Source: Guillardia theta CCMP2712 (taxonomy: Eukaryota > Cryptophyceae > Pyrenomonadales > Geminigeraceae). Taken from it: a stretch of 49,142 bases of DNA. The translations under genes and the position numbers were made by a program. A model generated the notes under the pieces. The model was not told where the DNA came from. It searched no databases and was given only the letters and a program-made list of their open reading frames with translations. Positions within the stretch are counted from its first letter, which is position 1. Each line of letters opens with the position of its first letter. The stretch is taken from the NCBI RefSeq assembly GCF_000315625.1, contig NW_005434538.1:47855-96996 (forward strand), written 5' to 3'. This document shows positions 29,298 to 40,376 of this stretch, in pieces.

Positions 29298-32200
29298 TCA
29301 AAATTTGACTAGACCCGTCACGGTGCGCTGGACCGTTGAGTGAGTCACTCCGATGACGACCAGACTCGCGCGGCAGAGGGCGGCACCAGACCTGGCGTCA
29401 GTCCTCTGTCCAACAGCAACCGGCCTCGTCCCCTTGGCAAGATCATGGTTCTCCACCACGGGCCTCAGGTTGTTGAAGAGGTCCTTGATGGGCACCAAGA
29501 AGGTGGCGGCACACTTGCTCGGCGTCTCGTTAGCGGTGTAGGAGGCGGAGCAGGCCTGAGTGTTGAAGGACTGGTAGAAGTCTAGCACCGTCTGAGTGAC
29601 GAGGAAGAAGTCTAGCACCGTCTGAGTGACGAGGAAGAAGTCTAGCACCGTCTGAGTGACGAGGAAGAAGTCTAACACCGTCTGAGTGACGAGGGCCTGG
29701 TTGGATATGCTGTAGACCGCAGGGTTGTAGAGGAAGCGCTGGTCGATGTAAACCCCCGCCGCATTGCAATTTGCCGCCTGAATGCCCTGGATGAAGTCCG
29801 CCACTCTGATGCAGAGGTTGTTCATCATGATGCCCTTGTTGGGGGCGTCGCTGGTGACGGCCTTGCAGGAAGGGAAGCGCTGGGCGGGGTCTAGCCAGTT
29901 CTGCTTCGAGATGGACCCGAAGCACTCGCGGTTGTACTCCCCGGTCTGCTCCCCGGTGGTCAGGTTGCGCTGTGTCTCCGTGCAATACACCCACTTGCGC
30001 AACCAGAACTCGTTGTCGTTGACCCCGTCGGGCATGGGAGGGATCACACTCCTTGCCGAGAGGGGGGAGTTGAAGAGCGAGGCGACGTCGCGGAGGTAGC
30101 CGGTCAGGAAGGTGTCGACCTTCCAGCTGTGCGTGTTCTTCTTGCCCGACAGGAGCCCACAGCTGGCGGAGTTGCCGCACACGGGGACAATAGCGGCGGT
30201 GAATGTCTGCGCCGAGGGCCTGTCCGTGAACTTCTCCATGGTGGGCGTCTTCTGGCACTGGGAGAATCTCCTCCGGAAGTTGCCGTCCATCTGCGGGTAG
30301 AAGACCAAGGAGGTGGGTCGTCGAGCGCATGGAAGGACCTCGTGGTGCTGACGGCGTAGACGCTGGAGGTCGTGACCGAGCACTCGAGATGGGAGTAGTT
30401 GTACCTGCGGCAGCTCCCACCCATGGGGACGATGGATGGGATCCCCAGGATCCGTGTGGCACTCCCCTCCCTCGTCCAGCCTGAGTGGTCTTGCCGGCAT
30501 CCCGAGTGATGTCTACCGGCAAGTACCTTAGCTCGAACCGCGGCACTCCCGCGGTCCGTCCCATCACGGAGGATGCCCTTGGTCTGGGGCCAGTCCAGGG
30601 ACCTCCTGCACTTGCCCGCGTTGGAGAAGCTTGTTTTCTCGTACCATGGGGTCTGAGAGGTCGGGCACCTCCTGCCCGAAGAGCTGCATCGGGTGAGACA
30701 TGCCGTTGCCGGCGTCCCTCCCCATGTTGCTCGCCTCCGAGAACATCATGGCCGCCCTGGGGCCGTAGGGGGCCTTGGGGCGAAAGGTCTGAGACGATCC
30801 TCCCCAGTTGTGCATCTCCCTCACGGGGAAGGACCAGTCAGAGACGCCGTTGCCCGAGGGGGTGCCAGCTCCTGTGAGTTCAGGCTGAAGTCGCTGCGGG
30901 AGTCGATGTCGTAGGTCCTGAGCCAATCCATGCTCCTCCCGGCACAGGGGTCGACGCCGGCGAGGGAGGGGTCGGTGCTGGCCATTTTTGGGTAATCCAG
31001 TGGCATGCACTTGGGGAGGAGATTGTAGATGACGTTATCCCCCAGGATCCTGAGCTCCATGACGTAGAGCCCCCCGCCGATGTCCATCAGCCCCTGCTTC
31101 AGGAGGCCAAGATCGGGGGCGCGGGAGTGGAACTTCGCCCCGCAGTGTTCACGGAGGGGACGCCGTTCTTGCATGTGCCCATGATGACGGTGGTGAGCTC
31201 GTCGGGCACGGGCATGGTGTCGCACGCCTCGAAGAAATTGAACCCCCCTCCCAGCCATGGGTTCAGCGATTTCACAAAATCGTCCCGTGACCGTGAGGTA
31301 GCACACGGCGTCGGACTGGCTGGCCTCCTGGCACCTGCCGTCTCCCAGCACCCAGTCTATGTAACGGTCCCTCTCCGGCCTCTCGCTGTCCACCCAATGG
31401 GCGGTGTAGGGAGAGAGGACCTGATCCGCGGAGAGGCGGGTGAGGACCGACTCCCCGCTCTCTGCCACGAAAGCGGAGAGCCGCTCGTAGTGGGAGAGGC
31501 ACTGCTTGAGCGTCTCTCTGTTGGAGTAAGGGAGGCAGTCCGTGATGGAGACGGGCTGGTTGATGCAGCTGCTCAGGGGTTGCTGCCTCATCGTGATGGC
31601 CTGGGACTTGTAGCTGTTCAGGTTGTAGAGAGTCAGGGTCTCGTAGCTGTACCGGTCTCCCGCGTTCATGAAGTTCTTGCTCACTACATCGGGGGAGATC
31701 CACAGCTGGTTGTACAAGTCGGGCGGGAGGTGGTGATCTGCTTTGCCAGCAGGTGGGGCACCAGCCGCAAGGCGTCCTTGTGCGTGTAACCCTGGGCCTT
31801 GCTGCTGGATGAGGTCAGCCCGATCGTGTTGCGGCCCGAGGCCGTGATGCCCAGCACCCCCTTATCGAGAGTGCGGTACCGGAAGTCCTGCTTGCCGATG
31901 TACTTGAATTCGCCCTCACGCAGTCGCTCTTGCACTGCCACATGTTGTTCCTGACCTCTATCAAGATGCTCTGGTTTGCCGACCTCAGGGGGCATTTCGC
32001 CAGCGCCTCGTCATAGTTGGAGGCGCAGAAGACCTCCGCCTTGTTGCTCAGCACCATGGCAATGGTATGCACGAGCACGCTCGCCATCTTCACGTTGCAA
32101 ACCCCTCCGAGGCAGACGGTGACATCGCCGTGGGTGCCCACGCACTGGGTGGTGTTGGACCAGTTGCTCATTCCGGTCGGACGGGGCGCGTCTGCCCATA

Positions 32201-32661
32201 TGGCCTCCTTGTTCAGGATGGAGAGGTCGGGCTTCTGCACGTATCTCGACTGGATGCTGCTTATGACCGACTCCACCGTGGGCACATCCCACCCCGTCTT
32301 GACCTGCAACTGGCTCTTTGCAATCCCGCTCACGTTGTAGCAGTCCACCCATGCCGGATACCAGGTCGTGGTTTGTTGTTTGTACAGGGGTCCGTAGAAC
32401 CGGTCCGCTGATAGGATATGTTTACTGACTTTTCGTCTTTCTTAAAGTAGGTGTCCTAGGCAGTATCGTTTCTTAGTATCTCTAACGTCGGTTTCACTCT
32501 CGGGATGCTCTCCGCTCACCCTGGTGCCCGTGCGATAGAATGCGTAGACGTCGACCCCCTCGACAGTCTTTACCTTGTTCACTATGATGGAATTGCCCAG
32601 CAGTCCGTTCTCGTGACGTGCTGAACTCGAATCCAGGATTAACCCTGATCTTCAGGGCCAT
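29298..32661 (-). pseudogene. Large extracellular-type protein with several frame breaks
   Basis: Protein-like sequence continues along the minus strand but moves between reading frames without introns at the breaks. Near 31290 one frame ends at TVTGRF while the next continues DDFVKSLNPWLGGGFNFF, then returns to the first frame near 31130. Similar jumps occur near 32600, 31930, 30840, 30640 and 30330. Segments are Asn- and Cys-containing with NxS/T sites, as expected for an exported protein. No known domain was recognised. The gene next to it is intact, so either this is a decaying copy or the local sequence has single-base errors. A 30-bp in-frame tandem repeat lies near the 3' end. Confidence 0.5.
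29581..29700. repeat. 30-bp tandem repeat, four copies
   Basis: Four units beginning TCTAGCACCGTCTGAGTGAC. The last carries one change and a diverged end. On the minus strand each unit codes ten residues, LVTQTVLDFF, so the array lengthens the protein in frame. Confidence 0.95.
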
Positions 32662-33402
32662 GTTGAGAAACATTCAGCCTGGTGCCGGGGACGCCTTGCA
32701 CGTGAACGCGGCCCATCTCACTCGTCGCCACCTGCCATTGGAGACTAGGCTACTAGTCTGGATCGATGGGCCAGCCAGCCTCGTCAACGGCGCAAGATTT
32801 CGTGATAGGTTTGGATCTTTCGACAGCGCTAAGAAATCTACTGATCTTTCATTGACTGAAAATCGAAATGCAAACCGGAGCAAACAAGGAGGAAAAGGAG
32901 AAACCCTACAAATCCGCCTCAAGAAAAACACCAGGAAACGGAGGAGGCAGCAAAACCGCTACTCCAACCACGCAAGCGACGGCAAGAGATCACTTCTTAC
33001 TGAGGCGGGTTGTTACAAGTCCTTGGAGCCTCTTGGTACAAATGTTTTGAGGGGGTTATGTTGTTAGAGAGGTATTCGAGATATGCTGACATCTGACGGC
33101 TACAACCCCACCCCCACCCACTACCTGGGGGCAAAGGTTTTTAGGGAGGTAGTGGGGTGGACTTTCGTTTCGAAACAGGGTGGTGCAGAGGGGCCGTAAA
33201 CTGCTCGTGAATCTCTACTCGCGTCCAGATGCAAGTGAGGGGAAGTGGCGAGGAGGGAGGAAGCGAGGATGGGAGATAAACGCAGAAAAGAAATAGCGGA
33301 CAAACAAGAAGGAAATCTGAGCACTAATGAGGAGTCACGTGTTGCGTGTCTCGAGTGAGAGTTGATACAAGTAAAACTGCTTGCAGGTGACAGGCATTGA
33401 GA
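32662..33402. other. Region between the broken gene and the ZIP array
   Basis: About 32662-33030 shows no feature. From about 33075 the sequence matches the upstream flank of ZIP copies 2 and 3. Just before that (about 33025-33065) is a short variant of the unit's own 3' end (GCCTCTTGGTACAAATGTTT), which marks the left edge of the tandem duplication. Confidence 0.6.
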
Positions 33403-35448
33403 ATGAAGCTACTTTCTCGCACGATTGCGAAACTCTTCCTTTTAGGATTTTTGGTCTTGCTGCCATCAGTCCAAGCTCATGACCATGATGATCATGATCA
33501 TGACCATGATGATCATGATCATGATGACCATGATCATGACGAGCTGTGGCACGGACACGTTGAGTTAGGTAAACAAACCTACACATTGAATCTGCAACGA
33601 CCAGCAGCAGGAGAGGTATGCTGCTTCTAGACTCTTCATGTCCTCATGCCCATGTTTGACATATCTCTTCGTAGGACTACGTCGACACTTCTCTCAAGAT
33701 TGCCATCGTCAATCCTGCGGACGTGAAAAAAGCGAACGTGACATCAGATGCGCTGAAGTCAGCGATCCACGCCAAGTTTGATACTGAATTGAAGAGGTTT
33801 GAGCAAGGATCTGTGGTTGGCATGGGGTCCACAGACACATCATCTACGTTGCTGACCTCGATCCCTGTTGACTTGTTCGTGTTGGTTCCTGACCGGGATG
33901 CTTCCAACACTGTGATCAAGTTGTCCGTACCCAACGCAACCACGTACGGGATTTTCGCAAACCATCCCTTGTCCGAGTGGGAGGGGGCTTTGAAGTTCAT
34001 GATGGATAGCCGTTCAAATGAGGTCCTCCTTGAAGGGTCGACGACCTGTCAATCGTCCTTGTCTTCCTCTGCCGTGTGGGGACTGTCGATCTTGGGAGCG
34101 TTTATCGGAGCAGCCATGTCGCTTTCCGGTGTGCTGATTATCGTCCCTGTGCTCAAGATGGAGGAGCTGTGGATTCTCAAGTACCTCAACTGCCTGGCTG
34201 CTGGCGTGCTGCTCAGCTTTGTTCTCATCCATCTCATCCCCGAAGCTGGCCATCTGCATGGTGACGTGCACGAGGAGGCTGATGAAAACCTTGACTCGCC
34301 GTACTGCAGGCAGTTTAAGCTGGGAGGTCAGCACAACCGTGTTGGCTGGATTCTTTGCTGGTAAGCTTCACTTTGAGGTGCCGACCTTGCAATGATTGAT
34401 CATCAAGGGCTTCTGGTCGAGCATGGTATACACCTCTACTTCACTGCCTTCGGGAAGGAGCCGGTGACCGCCGCTTGTTATTTGATCCACCACGGTCGTC
34501 CTGATCGAGTCCCCAGGCAAGGATTGAAGGTGGGACCGGGACATCGCCTAGGAAAGGAGAGCTGGTCTTTGTCGATCAAGAAGCTCAAGATCACATGGCG
34601 CTGAGCAGTCAGAAAGCGCTGGACGGTGACGCTGTGCAAGACAAGCCAGTCGCATGGGGAAGGATCGGAAACATCCTGCTCGGAGATTTCTTCCACAACT
34701 TCTTCGATGGGGTATCAACGGCGATTGCTTTCAAGTACTGCGGCTCTGGTTTGCCAGCTGCAGCCCTCACGTTGAGCACGCGGTAATGGATGTCGTCAGG
34801 ACTAGGATGGGTTGTCGTTGGAGCAGCCGTCGCTCACGAGCTTCCGCAAGAGCTGGGCGACTTTGTAGTGCTGTACAACTCTGGCATGTCCGTCTTCCTT
34901 TGAAGTCACCTTGAGGGAGCAGTCTCACGTCATGCGCAGGTCCATCAAATGGGCTCTGATCAGCAACTTTCTCTCTTCGCTCTCGGCCTGTCTGGGGGTA
35001 CCCTGCTGTGGTGCTGAGGCTTCTCGGGGGTCTGACGGCAGCACCAGAGCATCGTCATCCTTGCCGCCACGGAGAGTGCTCATGAGAATATCAACCAAGA
35101 CATGGGTATATGTCTCGCGTTCGCAGCAGGGATCCTCCTCTACATCGCATCAGGTACAGCAACCTTGTTGTACGTCTTGTGCTTTGACATCTCTGACAAT
35201 CTCCTTGCGACATTGAAGGCCTTGTACTGGACATGGTCAAAGTGGACGATGTGCGATCAGCTATGACATGCTGGCTGGTATGTGCTCGCATGAGCAAGAC
35301 GACTAGTGTGCAACACGGACTGACACGCTGGGTGGGCCAGATGTTTATCGTCGGGGCGGTTGCGCTTGGGCTGACAGCCCTCAATCATATCCACTGCGAA
35401 TGCTTCGGAGATCATTCGGGTCATGAGCATCACGGTCACGCTCACTGA
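33403..35448 (+). CDS. ZIP (SLC39, LIV-1-like) metal transporter, array copy 1
   Basis: Exons 33403-33615, 33675-34260, 34310-34360, 34408-34463, 34517-34748, 34800-34887, 34940-34998 and further short ones to the stop at 35448. Signal peptide (ending PSVQA), then a His/Asp-rich run HDHDDHDHD. After an extracellular domain come membrane helices with HLIPEAGH, the helix-4 metal motif FHNFFDG, and the helix-5 motif AHELPQELGDF, in which LIV-1 family members usually have HExPHE. A late helix reads CLAFAAGILLYIA, and the C-terminus is His-rich (HSGHEHHGHAH). It should move zinc or a related divalent metal into the cytosol from outside or from a secretory compartment. The phase agrees at the seven junctions I could fix. 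The frame appears intact. Confidence 0.85.
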
Positions 35449-36291
35449 TGGAGGAGGGTGGCGGACGCGGAGCCTCATGACCATCTGCTTGGCTGTGCTC
35501 CCACAAGCCTCTTGCAACGGCCGAAGACGCTGATCAATCACGACTGTCTGTCTGCCTATGGAAGATCTGCAAGTGCAAGCTGGCATCCCCGGCTGTGAAG
35601 CAATAGTGAGTGCGTGTGTTTATGTGTGTGCGTGTGTGTAGAGTAAGCCTCCTAGTCTTTATTCTTGTAATACAAGAATCAGGAGCCATGACTTCCATCC
35701 AGCATCTTACGTTGAGAGCCTCTTGGTACAGATGTTTTAGTTATCAAAGGGGCTCTAGCACATTCGAAGGTGGCAGAGGGGGTTATATGTTTTAGAGGGA
35801 GAGGGCTCACGCGAAATTACTATTGTAACCTTCTACATGATTGTACTTACAATACGTTGGAACCAACTCGGTATGTATCTGGTCTCGGATCAATTTAAGG
35901 ACTGCGCCCTACAAGACTGAGCCTGCCTCAGAACAAGCAGTACGCCGCAAAAAAAGAGAGATACTCGAGATATGCTGACATCTGACGGCTACAACCCCAC
36001 CCCCACCCACTAGCTGGGGGCAAAGGTTTTTAGGGAGGTAGTGGGGTAGACTTTCGTTTCGAAACAGGGTGGTGCAGAGGGGCCGTAAACTGCTCGTGAA
36101 TCTCTACTCGCGTCCAGATCCAAGTGAGGGGAAGTGGCGAGGAGGGAGGAAGCGAGGATGGGAGATAAACGCAGAAAAGAAATAGCGGACAAACAAGAAG
36201 GAAATCTGAGCACTAATGAGGAGTCACGTGTTGCGTGTCTCGAGTGAGAGTTGATACAAGTAAAACTGCTTGCAGGTGACAGGCATTGAGA
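35449..36291. other. Spacer between ZIP copies 1 and 2
   Basis: Holds the 3' flank of copy 1 and the 5' flank of copy 2, with no other gene. It contains GGAACCAACTCGG at about 35860, which is the intact form of the site occupied by the retroelement after copy 2. The promoter of copy 2 should lie at about 35970-36280. Confidence 0.6.
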
Positions 36292-38316
36292 ATGAAGCTA
36301 CTTTCTCGCACGATTGCGAAACTCTTCCTTTTAGGATTTTTGGTCTTGCTGCCATCAGTCCAAGCTCATGACCATGATGATCATGATCATGATGATCATG
36401 ATCATGACGAGCTGTGGCACGGACACGTTGAGTTAGGTAAACAAACCTACACATTGAATCTGCAACGACCAGCAGCAGGAGAGGTATGCTGCTTCTAGAC
36501 TCTTCATGTCCTCATGCCCATGTTTGACATATCTCTTCGTAGGACTACGTCGACACTTCTCTCAAGATTGCCATCGTCAATCCTGCGGACGTGAAAAAAG
36601 CGAACGTGACATCAGATGCGCTGAAGTCAGCGATCCACGCCAAGTTTGATACTGATTTGAAGAGGTTTGAGCAAGGATCTGTGGTTGGCATGGGGTCCAC
36701 AGACACATCATCTACGTTGCTGACCTCGATCCCTGTTGACTTGTTCGTGTTGGTTCCTGACCGGGATGCTTCCAACACTGTGATCAAGTTATTAGTACCC
36801 AACGCAACCACGTACGGGATTTTCGCAAACCATCCCTTGTCCGAGTGGGAGGGGGCTTTGAAGTTCATGATGGATAGCCGTTCAAATGAGGTCCTCCTTG
36901 AAGGGTCGACGACCTGTCAATCGTCCTTGTCTTCCTCTGCCGTGTGGGGACTGTCGATCTTGGGAGCGTTTATCGGAGCAGCCATGTCGCTTTCCGGTGT
37001 GCTGATTATCGTCCCTGTGCTCAAGATGGAGGAGCTGTGGATTCTCAAGTACCTCAACTGCCTGGCTGCTGGCGTGCTGCTCAGCTTTGTTCTCATCCAT
37101 CTCATCCCCGAAGCTGGCCATCTGCATGGTGACGTGCACGAGGAGGCTGATGAAAACCTTGACTCGCCGTACTGCAGGCAGCTTAAGCTGGGAGGTCAGC
37201 ACAACCGTGTTGGCTGGATTCTTTGCTGGTAAGCTTCACTTTGAGGTGCCGACCTTGCAATGATTGATCATCAAGGGCTTCTGGTCGAGCATGGTATACA
37301 CCTCTACTTCACTGCCTACGGGAAGGAGCCGGTGACCGCCGCTTGTTATTTGATCCACCACGGTCGTCCTGATCGAGTCCCCAGGCAAGGATTGAAGGTG
37401 GGACCGGGACATCGCCTAGGAAAGGAGAGCTGGTCTTTGTCGATCAAGAAGCTCAAGATCACATGGCGCTGAGCAGTCAGAAAGCGCTGGACGGTGACGC
37501 TGTGCAAGACAAGCCAGTCGCATGGGGAAGGATCGGAAACATCCTGCTCGGAGATTTCTTCCACAACTTCTTCGATGGGGTATCAACGGCGATTGCTTTC
37601 AAGTACTGCGGCTCTGGTTTGCCAGCTGCAGCCCTCACGTTGAGCACGCGATAATGGATGTCGTCAGGACTAGGATGGGTTGTAGTTGGAGCAGCCGTCG
37701 CTCACGAGCTTCCGCAAGAGCTGGGCGACTTTGTAGTGCTGTACAACTCTGGCATGTCCGTCTTCCTTTGAAGTCACCTTGAGGGAGCAGTCTCACGTCA
37801 TGCGCAGGTCCATCAAATGGGCTCTGATCAGCAACTTTCTCTCTTCGCTCTCGGCCTGTCTGGGGGTACCCTGCTGTGGTGCTGAGGCTTCTCGGGGGTC
37901 TGACGGCAGCACCAGAGCATCGTCATCCTTGCCGCCACGGAGAGTGCTCATGAGAATATCAACCAAGACATGGGTATATGTCTCGCGTTCGCAGCAGGGA
38001 TCCTCCTCTACATCGCATCAGGTACAGCAACCTTGTTGTACGTCTTGTGCTTTGACATCTCTGACAATCTCCTTGCGACATTGAAGGCCTTGTACTGGAC
38101 ATGGTCAAAGTGGACGATGTGCGATCAGCTATGACATGCTGGCTGGTATGTGCTCGCATGAGCAAGACGACTAGTGTGCAACACGGACTGACACGCTGGG
38201 TGGGCCAGATGTTTATCGTCGGGGCGGTTGCGCTTGGGCTGACAGCCCTCAATCATATCCACTGCGAATGCTTCGGAGATCATTCGGGTCATGAGCATCA
38301 CGGTCACGCTCACTGA
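36292..38316 (+). CDS. ZIP metal transporter, array copy 2
   Basis: Nearly identical to copy 1 with the same exon pattern; positions after the first exon are shifted by 2,868. The His/Asp run is 21 bp (seven residues) shorter. One visible coding change turns a Ser-Val into Leu-Val before PNATTYG. All metal motifs (FHNFFDG, HELPQELGDF) and splice sites are kept, so it should be functional. Confidence 0.85.
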
Positions 38317-38729
38317 TGGAGGAGGGTGGCGGACGCGGAGCCTCATGACCATCTGCTTGGCTGTGCTCCCACAAGCCTCTTGCAACGGCCGAAGACGCTG
38401 ATCAATCACGACTGTCTGTCTGCCTATGGAAGATCTGCAAGTGCAAGCTGGCATCCCCGGCTGTGAAGCAATAGTGAGTGCGTGTGTTTATGTGTGTGCG
38501 TGTGTGTAGAGTAAGCCTCCTAGTCTTTATTCGTGTAATACAAGAATCAGGAGCCATGACTTCCATCCAGCATCTTACGTTGAGAGCCTCTTGGTACAGA
38601 TGTTTTAGTTATCAAAGGGGCTCTAGCACATTCGAAGGTGGCAGAGGGGGTTATATGTTTTAGAGGGAGAGGGCTCACGCGAAATTACTATTGTAACCTT
38701 CTACATGATTGTACTTACAATACGTTGGA

Positions 38730-38734
38730 ACCAA
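38730..38734. repeat. Left target-site duplication ACCAA
   Basis: ACCAA sits at the left end of the insertion and is repeated at 47461-47465 on the right. The undisturbed site between copies 1 and 2 has a single ACCAA. Confidence 0.85.
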
Positions 38735-38912
38735 TATCCACGAACAAAGGAATACAAAAAGACTCTACGATAAGATTCCAAGGACAGCCGAGTTTAAGGG
38801 CTCTTGGTCTTTGTGCGTCGAATTGACAACGAGTTTGAAGGCTCTTTAAGTTATACTGTACGCTGTTACTCATTTTTTTTGGAACGGTATTGGTAACTCC
38901 AAGTTGACGATC

Positions 38913-40376
38913 ATGAGCATGCCAGATCTGCAAGAGGAGTTGAAACGAAGCCATGGTGATGTTCAGGTCGACAAGCTGAAGCATGGGAAGGTTACCTCCA
39001 AGGAAAAACTCGAGGACCTGTTCCTTCCTTTCTCAGGTGCCATGAGTCGTTTTCGTCCGAATCTTGGGGCTTGTTTCTTAAAACTGTTGGACTTGTTTCC
39101 GATTGACGAGACTGGATCGTTTGTTGGAGAATTTCATGAAATGTGGGAGTCGTCTCCAGAAGGTCTAGAAAAATTCTCTTCGCTGGAGTGGAAGATTCAG
39201 GTCACGGCGTTGTTTCTGCATGCTGGGTACATTTGGAAGAATGGGAAGAAATTCAAGGATGCTCTTGAGAAGTTTAAGAAGTTGCGAGGAAAATTCGAGG
39301 AGGCAATCGCAGCCAGCGAGGATGTGAATGATGGTGCTTCAGAGGATGGAGAGATGGGTAATCCACTCGATACATCTGTGGTTTTCTCTCCACACAAGTA
39401 CCAAATATCACCGAGGTTGTTCAGATCCTCAGCTGATCGACAGGAGGTGGAAGTCTTATTTGAGGATATTGCTGAGGTACTTGTCAGCACGAACAGTTAT
39501 TTTCGAGTTAAGCTAAAGGATGATTTCGACATAGAGTGGCAGATGTCAGGAGGAGGCAACTATCCTTTGGCATTCTTCAAAACTTTGGCACTGGTACGCT
39601 GGAATGTAAAGCAACGAAGTGGAGCTGAGCTTATCGAGCTTACTGAGGACGAAGGGAGAGATCAGCTCAGAGCGCTAGCGAAACAGCCACTTGAGTCTGA
39701 AGAAGCCTTCTGGAGGAACGTGGACAAAATCAAGCTACTGTTTAAGAATCTCAAGGATAGTATTCAAGGTGTTGTGGGGGCACACCAAAGGATGGGGCCG
39801 TTAGAGATCCAGATCGCTGAACTCTTGCATGCCAGGTGTAAAGAATCGACTTGTGAATCGTTGCAGTCATTGGCATTGAATAGAGAATTGCGAAATTGGA
39901 AGAAGAGTAATATGAGACCAGAAAAGATTTCTCTCGACGAAATATTCCACTGGGGGCGCATCTTAAAAACTAGAAGCAAGACGACTACGACCGTGACGCC
40001 CGCGATGGATGCGAAGGGAGACGTGTCAGTGGTGAATATCACTGTGGCAAGTGAACCGTTGGTACCGAATGAACCGCAGGCTGTCGGAGAAGTTGCAGTG
40101 GGCAAGAAGAGATCCTCGGGGTCAGGCGAAAATAGTGGTCAAGCGGATTCGGGAGAGAATTCTCACGTCGATCCCAAATGGTATGGTAATTACCCAGTTC
40201 GTGGGAGTATACCTCCATCATATCCCCAAGGTATCATGTTTCCCAGCCAAGACCCGTTTTTTCAATTTCTATGCTCAAGGTCAACCCTCTTTGTATCCAT
40301 TTCCTATCCAAGGTCCGGTCGGGAACGTCCCAACGTTTTACCAGGCTTCTGGTCAAGCTCCTTCAGGACCTGGTAG
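38913..40376 (+). CDS. Retroelement Gag-like protein
   Basis: About 487 residues from the ATG at 38913. It is mostly helical and charged, as expected for a capsid protein, with no signal peptide. The genuine Gag product probably leaves this frame near 40269, because the natural continuation (Gln-, Pro- and then Gly-rich) is found in the +1 frame, while the last 35 residues of this frame look like out-of-frame reading. No CCHC zinc knuckle was seen. Confidence 0.75.
   Translation: MSMPDLQEELKRSHGDVQVDKLKHGKVTSKEKLEDLFLPFSGAMSRFRPNLGACFLKLLDLFPIDETGSFVGEFHEMWESSPEGLEKFSSLEWKIQVTALFLHAGYIWKNGKKFKDALEKFKKLRGKFEEAIAASEDVNDGASEDGEMGNPLDTSVVFSPHKYQISPRLFRSSADRQEVEVLFEDIAEVLVSTNSYFRVKLKDDFDIEWQMSGGGNYPLAFFKTLALVRWNVKQRSGAELIELTEDEGRDQLRALAKQPLESEEAFWRNVDKIKLLFKNLKDSIQGVVGAHQRMGPLEIQIAELLHARCKESTCESLQSLALNRELRNWKKSNMRPEKISLDEIFHWGRILKTRSKTTTTVTPAMDAKGDVSVVNITVASEPLVPNEPQAVGEVAVGKKRSSGSGENSGQADSGENSHVDPKWYGNYPVRGSIPPSYPQGIMFPSQDPFFQFLCSRSTLFVSISYPRSGRERPNVLPGFWSSSFRTW

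Noticed and set aside
33335-33586. Minus-strand His/Asp-rich frame opposite the ZIP first exon
   Set aside because: CATGAT/ATCATG repeats read as His/Asp on both strands; the plus strand has the signal peptide and splice sites.
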